From: Utricularia gibba
Lineage: Eukaryota > Streptophyta > Magnoliopsida > Lamiales > Lentibulariaceae
Direction: 5' to 3'
NCBI GenBank assembly: GCA_002189035.1
Contig: CM007990.1
Location: forward strand, 372,001-436,000
DNA: 64,000 nt
A model generated the notes under the pieces. It was given only the letters and a program-made list of their open reading frames with translations. It was not told the origin of the DNA and searched no databases. Below, piece after piece: positions 49,646-58,888 of the stretch. Numbering within the stretch: the stretch's first letter is position 1; each line of letters opens with the position of its first letter. The position numbers and the translations under genes are program-made.

Positions 49646-50703
49646 ATGAAGAAGAATCGTAACGATGGAAGCAATGGCGGCGGGGAGAATCAAATCAAAG
49701 ATCGGAAGAAGAGAATGAAGAAAAATATGGACCGAATGGGGGAAGGGGTGGGTTGTCGCTCGCTGCTTTCGCGAATGCCAAGACAAGGAACGAGAACTAT
49801 AACCCGGCTGTCATAAGTAAGTTTCTCTTGCAAAACCTACATTCGTATCAGATTATTTGAGTTCTGCCATGGTTGCAGTTATTCATGAAGCTAAGTTCTG
49901 TAGGAATCTGGTGTGGGTTTTCGTCTTTCTGTGGGATAATCAGTATCCATTGTCGGGTTTTAGTAACATGTTGTCCATGAGCTACACAGGCTTCACGTTA
50001 CCAGTATATTGAGTAGGAGATGGGGAAAAGGGGGATCTTGCCAATTTTTCCATTGACGCCTAGAAACCCAAGCTGAAATTTTTAAATGTTTATTGGGTAT
50101 CTGTTATCTTCTGGAGATTGTTCTGTCAGGTTCACTGTAATATGTAATGTTCCTTGATGGACGTCTCACTGACACGCAATTTGCTTCTCTAATGGCTATA
50201 GAGAAGCAAAAGGAGTTCTACAGAAATGCCAAGTTCGTGCAGAAATACAAGAGGTTGATAAACCAACAAGCTCATGTGGATGCACCTTCCACAAGCAGGA
50301 GACCATCAGAGGTGCGTATGAATCTCATTTGCATGTCAATTACGTTCAAGCCTGTGAGCATGATCTACCAGAAAAAAAAAAAAAAAAAGCTTAATGTCCT
50401 TGAGCACTGTGGTTATTGAAACAGGGCGAAAACGACGCCCATGATCCTGCTGCATTCAATAAGAAAAGCAGGAAGCAGAGCCAAAGCCTGGAGGCGTTGT
50501 ATGAGAAGACAAAAGAAGAGGAAGAGAGAGCTCGTGCGGAGCGGGCAGCCGCAATCCAGGCAAAGGCAGAAGCCAGGCAGCAAGCAGAAGCAAAGAGAAA
50601 AACCCAGAGACAGAGAATGCTGAAGAAGACCAGATCCGGCCAACCAGTGATGAAATACAGAATTGAGCATATTCTAGAAACCCTTCAAAACGAAGCAAAC
50701 TAA
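49646..50703 (+). CDS. FYV7-like rRNA-processing protein, with an apparent one-base deletion
   Basis: Three exons: 49646-49816, 50202-50311 and 50425-50703; 186 residues after allowing one missing base. The FYV7 family acts in early pre-rRNA processing in the nucleolus. The N-terminus is lysine-rich (KDRKKRMKKNMDRMG), followed by the family core GGLSLAAFANAKTRNENYNP, AVIKKQKEFYRNAKFVQKYK. A basic coiled coil (SLEALYEKTKEEEERARAER, then AEARQQAEAKRKTQRQRMLK) comes before the end RIEHILETLQNEAN. The start codon frame and the core frame disagree by one base at neighbouring G runs (G5 at 49738-49742 and G4 at 49745-49748). One extra G in either gives a glycine-rich join and correct phases through both introns. 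Site II-like promoter elements lie upstream. Confidence 0.85.
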
Positions 50704-51231
50704 GGAATGAAGTCCATTTTGGTGTCTTGCTTCCCGAGCGCATCACCTGAGAGCCAGCATTTTTGATTGTTTTTCTTTGTGCCCATTTCGGTTTCAATCT
50801 TCTCTGCCACATTGACAGGAAGCATGTAGACATGCCCCGAAACGAAGACCAAAGAAATGCCCATACCATGTTTTGGTTTCTTTAAATTCAAAAGAAATGG
50901 CATCTTGTGAAACCAACAAAGAACACAGAGACAGCCCGACGTCAAGAGCCAAACAGCACAGCAGCAGAGAGGGCAGGGCAGCCTTTTCTTTTGCTTCACG
51001 CCTTTCCTTGCAAATGGGCCCCGCTCGCCTTAAGACCCCTTCTTGTCGTGACGTGTGTCATGAGAACAAACAACTATAGAAAATATATATTATATATATA
51101 ATTAAAGCCATTAATTGCGTCCAAAAACCTTTTTGAAATATTCGGAAAAAAAAAAAAAAAAAGAGGGAACCCTCAGGCCGCCGGGAGGTTTCTCACCGAC
51201 GTGCTAACAGCAACGGCCATAGGCGGGGGTG
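50704..51231. other. Tail-to-tail spacer between the FYV7-like gene and TIR1
   Basis: Two 3' UTRs face each other here. There is an AT dinucleotide-rich patch at about 51080-51105 and an A17-type run near 51150. No gene is seen. Confidence 0.5.
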
Positions 51232-53388
51232 TCAAGAAGACATTGCTGAGGAACCGCCGTCCATCGTCCATACAAAACCGGGAAAATCGTCCCTCCGCCC
51301 GGCGACGGTGCGGTAAATGTAGAGTTTCTCGACGGCGCATTCATCGGGGATGGAGTCAGGGGGGCCTCGTTCGTCGATGACTTCGACGTTGAGTTTCGGC
51401 AGCTTCTGACCAAGAAGCTTACATGCTCCGAGGGTTACGGGGCAATTGGACATCCAAAGGGATCGCATTGTCTCCAGCTTTGCGGCGTTGGCCAGGAGAG
51501 CTTTGTCGCCGAACGGGCTGTCCCTGATCTCCAGCTTCCTGAGGCTGTGGCAGCCGGAGAGCAGGTGGTGGAGACCCAAGTCGCTGTCCCCGGCGAAAGC
51601 TATTGAGAGCATCTCTAGTTTCTTCGCATGGGTGCCGATGTACTTGAAGCACTGGTCAGTAAGAAGGCCGGAAAGCGAGAGCCGCTGCAAGTCCTTGCAC
51701 ATCTCGACGATGGCACCAAAGCCGGCATCTAGAGGCTGATGCGTCAAGTAGTCAGGCACTCGAGGTTCCAGAATACAGAGACGAAATCGGATCATGTTGG
51801 GGCGATTCCTCGCGATGGAAACCAGAGCAGCATTGGACATCCGGCGGCAGAAGTAGAGGACAGATTGGAGCTTGGTGCAGCCGTGTGAGACGGCCACAAG
51901 CCCCTTTTCCGTCAAGGATACATTAGGCTCCACCCTATAAGGTTCTGAGGGGAAAACTCGAAGTTCTTGCAAGTCTTTACATGACATGGCCACAGCTTCG
52001 AGGCCACTGTCCTCAATGTGATCCAGCACCTGCATGAAAACAAGTATCAGAGTAACCAATCTCATGGAGCTCCATCTATGTTAAGAAAAAGGAGATCGGT
52101 CATACCCAGAGACGACGTAAATTGGAGCATTGGCTAACAATTTTGATCAAGTCAGGGCTCTGAATAGTACCATAGCTCAAGTTCAGAGAGGTGATTCCAG
52201 AGCACAAGGGGTAGATGGCAGGAAGATAAGCGGGGGCAACGTCCCAAAACCCTGATAAATCCCTGATTTGCTTGCATTCTGAAAATGCAGAAGCCAGGGA
52301 TGTGAAAGTGTCATTGCGGATTTCGTATGTGTATGAACCAACTCCCAGCTCAACCAACTGAGGGGCACGGCGAAGCAAATTAGGAAGCTTTTCCAGTGAA
52401 ACCGAGCGATTCAACCGCAGACTTCTCAGGTTTGGGGACCGTGCGACGAGACGCTCCAAAGCAGAAAACATCACCTCAGAGAGCAAGCAGGAAATGTTGA
52501 GTGAAACTAGTGAAGTGTAGCAATCAGGGAAATGACTAAGCCAGTGTCCACTTATGTCATCCACATCGCTCTCCCTCAACTCGAGTTCTCTAAGATTCCT
52601 GCAATGGTTGATGTTATCTTCAATTAAAAATCAGAGCACCATAAACAGATAGCCTGCAGAATCACTATGAAATGAAGCAAAGATGGGAACTTTTTGGGGG
52701 ATTAGGGTTAGGAGGGCACGGCCCTTTCTCGTAAGGGAAAAGGGTTTCCTAGTCATCCCGGCGACTACACAGACGAGGATTGTTATGAAAAACTTCGCCT
52801 GTAGCTCCATAAGCAGAAAAAAAGAGAAATTTTACGGCATAAATCGGAAGGAAAATCTCACCCAATCGCGTAGTGCACACCCAACATTCATATCAAGTAC
52901 AGAGAACATGAAATAGAAGCGTAAGTGTTTGGACCTGCAATTGGCGGCAATGGAAGCTAGCCCATCAGCTGTGAACCCATCGCAAGAAGTGAGCACCAAA
53001 ACCTTGAAGTTCCTGAACGACTTAGATATCAGATCCAAGCTCTCGTCACTAACCACCATGCGCTTCAGCCTGATCTCCTCAAGAAACGGATAAGAAACGG
53101 ACATCGCGACTATCCACGGATACACATAAGCCCCCATCCCTCAGGCACGAGGTTAAAATCAGCGAAATGCGGTTTCCCCTTCATTTCCAAAACCCTAACT
53201 TCCGGAAATCTCCGGATCAGGATCCTCGGCGACACCGCGTAGCAATTACCGATGAAGACACGGCGGCGGCACCAGCGCTCGATGTCATACCAAGATTTGG
53301 ACACCAAGGAAACAGCGCTCCTGTCCTTGTCGCAGCTCAAGAAGGAGAAAACATGCTCCAAAACCTCCTCCGGAAACGCGTACTCCAT
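51232..53388 (-). CDS. TIR1: TIR1/AFB auxin receptor F-box protein (TIR1 clade), with an apparent one-base deletion
   Basis: Three exons: 52935-53388, 52106-52598 and 51232-52029; 581 residues after allowing one missing base. The protein is the substrate receptor of an SCF ubiquitin ligase and binds auxin together with Aux/IAA repressors in the nucleus. The F-box is [13 protein letters not shown] with [20 protein letters not shown]. Leucine-rich repeats follow ([71 protein letters not shown]-type segment). The RFRLC and LSLSGLLTD segments keep the arginine and serine that line the auxin pocket in Arabidopsis TIR1. EPNVSLTE and PGFVWTMD favour TIR1/AFB1 over AFB2/3. The frame breaks at C5 on the + strand (53131-53135): six bases give [15 protein letters not shown]. 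The 5' flank has a GA repeat. Confidence 0.95.
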
Positions 53389-53454
53389 TGCAGAGCTGGG
53401 CGAGTAACCAGATCTCGAGCTCGGGATCTGAGAGTTCGAGGAAGACGAGAGCCG

Positions 53455-53478
53455 AGCGGCGAGAGAGAGAGAGAAGCG
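53455..53478. repeat. GA/CT dinucleotide repeat in the TIR1 5' flank
   Basis: A run of GA units (53460-53474) lies about 70-90 bp upstream of the TIR1 ATG, reading CT on the coding strand. CT-rich 5' UTRs are common in plant genes. It is probably inside the transcript leader. Confidence 0.7.
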
Positions 53479-53894
53479 AGAGCGATAAGTTCTTTTTCTA
53501 GCGATTTTTATTACCTTTTTTTTTCAACAAGGCGTGGGAGAGGAGAGTGGTCAGGATTATTCAACTGGTAGTCGTTGAATATCATGTAAATTCTTAAATA
53601 TAATTCACTTTTTTTATCACCCAATAATTTTTAATTAATTATTTTTATATTACTTTTATAACATATAATATTTTCGAAAAAAATGTCAAAATATTATTAT
53701 GTTATTTTAAAAACTAATTAAGTATACAAAATATATCATATTATAAGTTTTTTATTTAAAAAATAAAATAACTTAATACGCTAATAATTTTTTCTTATTA
53801 AATTAAAAAACCAAATACAAGAGATAAATTAAAATATGCGAATAATAATATAAAAACTAATCCTTGTTCTAACCATTTGCCCCATATCGGGATG

Positions 53895-54016
53895 TTCCCA
53901 CGTGTCGCGTTCTGAGGCGTCGATTTCATCGGCGGCCAGCATCTTTTGGCTCTGTCCGACGCCCGACCATAGAAACGGAGAGAAACATGGGTCCGTGCCA
54001 AGGTAACGGTAACGGT
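53895..54016. promoter_or_regulatory. Candidate distal TIR1 regulatory island (G-box and MYB-type repeats)
   Basis: CACGTG in a CCACGTGTCGC context lies at 53899-53904, about 510 bp upstream of the TIR1 start. A direct repeat of GTAACG at 54003-54014 lies about 100 bp further. Both sit in a GC island within AT-rich DNA. Function is inferred from motif resemblance only. Confidence 0.35.
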
Positions 54017-56867
54017 CCTAGTGGGAGGATCCAATAATTTCTCACTATTGTGTTTTTTTTTAAAAAAAAATCCAAACAATACGAAAATTCTAATTTTTTA
54101 AAAGATACACTTCTCAAAATTATTTTCTGATCACAATTGTATTAATTATCATTTTCTTGTACGATATTATATGTTTTGAACATATAAATCTTACGATTTT
54201 ACTTTATTTTTTTGAATATAAAATTAAAAGTATCATCTTTTCCATTCATAAACAATATAAGATATCATCCAAACCCCTAATCTTACATTCAATAATATTG
54301 CAACAAGTTTTCAAAAATTTCGATGAATTAATGTAGGTTTACGTCGTATAACCATAGAGTAAAGAATTGGAGTATGATCTACACTTTAGGTTAGGTCAAC
54401 CATTGTGTTTTTATTTTGAAAATATTTATTTGAATTACAGTCAAAATCATTAATGGCCTATATCTTATGTTAATCATCTAGGACGAGGATATGTTTCAAT
54501 TTAAAATAAAATCATTATTTAAATTTTAAAGATACGTTTCAATTTAAAACGTGACAAATAATGACTCGATTTTGTTATGTTTAGAAGCCGCGAACAATTT
54601 TAGAATTTTTTTCTTTTTGTACTGAATAATTAATTTCCGTTTTCTTGGATGGTTAAGGTGGGCGGTGGACCACAAATGTAATAAATGTAAAAGTTGGTGG
54701 GCAAATTTGCAATTAAATTTTGTAAAAAAATAATTCCAATTTCAACCCTTTTTAAAGCCGATAGATCGATCAATATTAAAATATAATTTTAATGTGTGAT
54801 AAATAAAATAAAAAATAGTCTTATAAATGCGACACATGGGCGGAGCGGGGGTTGGAAAAGATACCGGGGAGTTAATAAGGGGTTTGACTGATGAAATTTA
54901 GTGGGGCCCAAATCATAGGCGTGGACGCCAGCGTGCCGCCGGCCGCCCCTTCCCAGCCGCATGATTGTTTTCCCACATCTTCAGTTCAGCTATCGACAAA
55001 TTTAATGAATATTATAAATAAAAATCCATTCTTTTGCATTGAATGTAATAACAAATTCATCTTTATGGCATATTAAGATTAAAAAAATGAATATTTTCAG
55101 TAACGGAGTTTTTAATCATGTGGAGAAGGAGGGTTAAATCGAAAGGGAGGGATGGGGTAAAAAAAAAGGCCTTGAAGTTTCACTGTCGGTAGAAAAATGG
55201 GGCGTTTTATTCTGTACGGGGGGCCTCAGCGCAGATACAGAGGGCTTGTACAATGATTGTTCATAATTCGACCATTCCCTATCCCATCCGCTTTGGTGGA
55301 CCACATAACTGGTCCACATTCACAAATATATGAGGACAACCACATCCTTTCATATGTATCCTAGTTTACAGAATTATTTGTATTTAGATAAATACGATTC
55401 ATATAGTTAAAGTTGAAAGTATGTTTGATATGTGCGTTTTTACGAAACCAACATGTGCTTAAAATGATAACGAAAAAAGAAAAATTCAATGATTCAAGAA
55501 AAAAAAATGTAATTTTCAATACATGCATGTTTAGAGGTATAATAAAGCCACGAAATGTAGATTTCGATAAATTTCATAGGTGACGTTTGATAAACTATTT
55601 AAGATTCTAATTATATGATGTAAAATAAAATATATTTTATATTTTTAGATTTAGAATATGTTTAAAGTATGTTTGGTAGAGAGTATAAAGAGTGATAATT
55701 AAATGAAAAAAGAAAAACATAATGTTTGGTAAATTGAATAAAATAATGGGAGTAAATAGATTGGAATAAAATTTTATTGTCATATATCTCATATTTTTAT
55801 GTTACTCTTATTTTTTATATAATTTATTTGTGTATCAAATACAATCTTAGTAGATGAATTTTAATGTATTATATTTTGTGATGAAAAAAAATTATTAATT
55901 TTGTATTTTATTTTAAAGTGAAGTTAAAAAACATATCATTTACTTAATTTAAATAAAAAGATATATGTAGTTTTAATTTATTTTAAATCAATTTTAAATT
56001 AAACTATTGGTTTAATTTAAAACTTTTTATCAAATTCATATTTTAAATAAACGTATTTTTAAAACACCATTAAATCATGTATGAAACAACAATATAAGGT
56101 TATGATTGTAACAAATTCTATGGTAAATGATTAAATAGTATGAACAATTTATATAGTAATTGGAAAATAATTATGGAAAACTCTCCTTCCTTTTTCAACT
56201 ATTGCTATAGTTGGGGAGAGTAGCCCATTTAAATTACTAAAAAAACCAATGAAAGCTGAGATTGTGTATAGACTAGTTTACCCTTTATGAATGATGTGAC
56301 TGCTTCGTATTTGCGTAGGGTTAAAATGGTCAACGAACAAATATTTTGAATCCTGGGACTTGGAATGCATCCCGCTCCTACACAGTGGCATACGTGGCGG
56401 ATTGTTATTGGATCTATGGCCGTTATATGCAAAAATTGAGACCTAGGAAGTGGAGGGGGACATTGTAGTCTGTCTCGTCCCGGCAGTTTCAACTCCTCGG
56501 GCGGAGGTTGCGAGAGGTAGCGGAGTTTTGCGGCCGGAAGGCGTCGTTTCACGGTGAGCATCACCGTGCATCTCTGTTTCTTCCACATTTTACTTGATTA
56601 ATCCATGAGTATGATGAATGCTTCTTGTTGGAGTGGATCTCCGTTCTGGAACAAGCGTTTTCTGTTTAGGTTTCCATTCTTTTTCTGATTCGTTTTTGCT
56701 AGATTCGCGCTTGTAGAGGACTTTGTTTACTCAATTTGACTGAGCCTGTGGACTTTTGTGTTTAGATTCTGGGTGCACATTTCTCAATTCTCTTCGCTCT
56801 TGATCAAGACTGGTTCTCCGTGAATTCCTTGTTTACTTACTCTCTTTTGCGTCGGTTTTTTGGAGGT

Positions 56868-57957
56868 ATGGTGGACGGAGATTCCAAGGGGTCATCACAT
56901 TGGTGGTGGCTCGACAGCCACTGTAGCAGCGACAGTCCGAATAGGTCGCCGTGGCTCCGGTCAACACTTGCAGGTGACCTTCCTGTTGCTTTTAATTCTC
57001 TGTTTTTCTTGTTCATTTTTGAAAAGTTTCTCCATGTGGGGTGGGGCATGGTCATCTGAAGAAAAAAACAGTCCATGTGGTGAGGGTGAGAATTTTACCT
57101 TTTTTGCTGATGACCGTTGGAGATGCATGTACTGCAACTACTTGACAAAAGAATCTCCAAAAGATTAAACCTTGAATTGGAGAAATTGTATAGTTGGAGG
57201 CTTCATCTGTTAAAATTTGTTCCCAGAGTTGGATGCGAAGACTAAAGGAATGTTGAAGGTGATCGAGGAAGAAGCAGATACATTCGCTCAACGGGCGGAG
57301 ATGTACTATCAGAAGAGGCCTGAACTGATTATGATGGTGGAAGATTTCTATCGAACTCATCGTTCACTTGCTGAGCAGTTTGATCACATGAGATCGGAGC
57401 CCGGATCGCGCCTGACGAGCCCCTGGCCGTCGCCGCCGTTGCCTTTCACAAAGTACAGACTGGGCAAGTCGTTGAGCATGACTGAGAAAGCGTATGATAG
57501 TTACTCTGAGCAGTATGATCATGAGGAATCTGATGAGTCCGTCATTGGCAATCCCGAATTACAAGAAGAAATCGAATGCCAGGGCGACGAAGTGTCCCTC
57601 GCCGCAAGCAATGAAGAATCAGTTATTCTCGGAGAAGAGGCGCAGAGACTTGGAACAGAAAAAGAGGGTCTCAGCAGAACTACAGCCAATGAAGAAATCT
57701 TGAGGCTAAGAGAAGAAATTGTGAGACTTGAGCAAGAAAACCAGGTTCAGAAGGAGGAACTAAAGCAGAAAGATGAAGAGAAAAGGGAGGTTATCAGGCA
57801 GCTGAGCTTAGCCATGGACCTGCTCAGACAAGAAAATGTGAATTTCAGAAATGCTTTGGCTCAGAAATCTCTTAGGACAGAGAGCAAGCATCAGAACAAT
57901 AAAGCTCAGGGATTCCTTGGGAGATTGCTCACCGGCTTCACAAAAGCTTCTCACTAG
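56868..57957 (+). CDS. NETWORKED/KIP1-like actin-binding protein (NET3-type)
   Basis: Two exons: 56868-56973 and 57227-57957, 278 residues. NET proteins bind actin filaments through the N-terminal NAB domain and link them to membranes. The NAB domain is recognisable: SSHWWWLDSHCSSDSPNRSP then WLRSTLAELDAKTKGMLKVI, EEEADTFAQRAEMYYQKRPE and LIMMVEDFYRTHRSLAEQFD. A linker rich in acidic and serine residues is followed by a C-terminal coiled coil (EEILRLREEIVRLEQENQVQ, KEELKQKDEEKREVIRQL) and the end GFLGRLLTGFTKASH. The short length and single NAB plus one coiled coil fit NET3 rather than the giant NET1/NET2 proteins. The ATG at 56868 is the first one consistent with the NAB start. The intron is 253 bp. 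Confidence 0.88.
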
Positions 57958-58136
57958 ATCGACATTCAGTTCGTGTGTGTCTTGTGTGTGCATACATCCA
58001 TATATATGTTCATGAGATTCAATTACACAAACATGTATTATGTAATAAAATATAGTTTCCATGACGTGGCAAAATTGGCACCAATGGCTGCACATGGTCA
58101 TAAAGGCATGCATCCAATCATACACCCTTACCCGGA

Positions 58137-58502
58137 TCAAGAGCGAACCAAAACAATGATGAGTATAGTTGCGGCCGTGGACATTCTCGGCCGAACAGAA
58201 GAAGAAGAAGACAGCGAAGCCACTGCTGATTCCGGGGCAAGAGTTGGTTTTGCTGCATCAGGATTAGGAGGGCTGGGGTTCGATGGAATGATAGGAATAG
58301 TGTGTTGACTCGGAGAGATCTCTGAGGCGGTGGCAGAAGGCTGATGAGGAATGTGATCAGGTGATGATGATTGGGATGAAGCCACCGGAAAAACGGGTTC
58401 AGGTAGCAATGCCGGTGCAGCAGAGATGAGAGATGAAACAGAAGGAGAAGAAGATGTCACAGTAGCAAGAAACAGGAGAAAGGGAGCCATGAAGGCAGCC
58501 AT
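58137..58502 (-). CDS. Classical arabinogalactan protein
   Basis: A single exon of 121 residues. It has an N-terminal signal peptide (AAFMAPFLLFLATVTSSS), a central region rich in Pro, Ala, Ser and Thr with spaced SP/AP/TP pairs (HQPSATASEISPSQHTIPII, NPSPPNPDAAKPTLAPESAV) suited to hydroxyproline O-glycosylation, and a hydrophobic C-terminus (STAATILIIVLVRS) preceded by small residues, fitting a GPI-anchor signal. Classical AGPs are plasma-membrane or wall proteoglycans; this one is most like the AGP25-27 type. Compositional families allow only a general call. It is tail-to-tail with the NET3-like gene, about 180 bp away. Confidence 0.75.
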   Translation of the reverse strand: MAAFMAPFLLFLATVTSSSPSVSSLISAAPALLPEPVFPVASSQSSSPDHIPHQPSATASEISPSQHTIPIIPSNPSPPNPDAAKPTLAPESAVASLSSSSSVRPRMSTAATILIIVLVRS

Positions 58503-58888
58503 TTTGGTTACTAGAGAAGACCATTGTTGGGGGAAGGAAGTGATTTAAGTCAGGGGGTTGAGAACATGGATGAGGGACATGACAGGGATGTATGAAGAGG
58601 AAATGGATTCCCTTGTCCGAAGGGAAAATGCCTGGTTTTTGGTGGCCACGTGACTGTACTTTCATCTAACCAGGGGCCAGTTTTGTCTCTCGAGTATCAA
58701 TATCTAGAAGCCTGATCAAATTTGAACTCCACATGGTCGAGGCACATTCAAAGCAGAGATGACTGCCAAAAGCAAACAACAGGGAACCTAAAAATGGCAC
58801 ACGAGTCACTGAATGCCAAGTCACTACTTGTTTCCTAAGGGACATCTAATGTACAACATCAAACTCCATAGCTGAAACACAGTAGATT
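58503..58888. other. Spacer between the AGP 5' end and the RopGAP 3' end
   Basis: It should contain the AGP promoter and 5' UTR and the RopGAP 3' UTR, as both genes are on the minus strand. No other feature is supported. Confidence 0.5.

Larger units (their letters stand above)
53389..56867. other. Large gene-free spacer between TIR1 and the NET3-like gene
   Basis: This 3.5 kb holds no supported gene. Most of it is extremely AT-rich (53580-53870, 54050-54820, 55330-56210) without recognisable transposon ends. Two GC-richer islands stand out. One (53878-54030) contains a CCACGTGTCGC G-box/ABRE-type site and a doubled GTAACGGTAACGGT. The other (54830-54990) contains GGGGCCC and a GCC/CCG-rich patch. 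The first may be a distal TIR1 promoter element; the second is unexplained. The region from about 56230 rises in GC and probably holds the 5' UTR of the NET3-like gene. Confidence 0.55.

Noticed and set aside
54891-55319. Short frames on both strands in the TIR1-NET3 spacer
   Set aside because: About 60 codons each, no start context or domain, within compositionally biased DNA.
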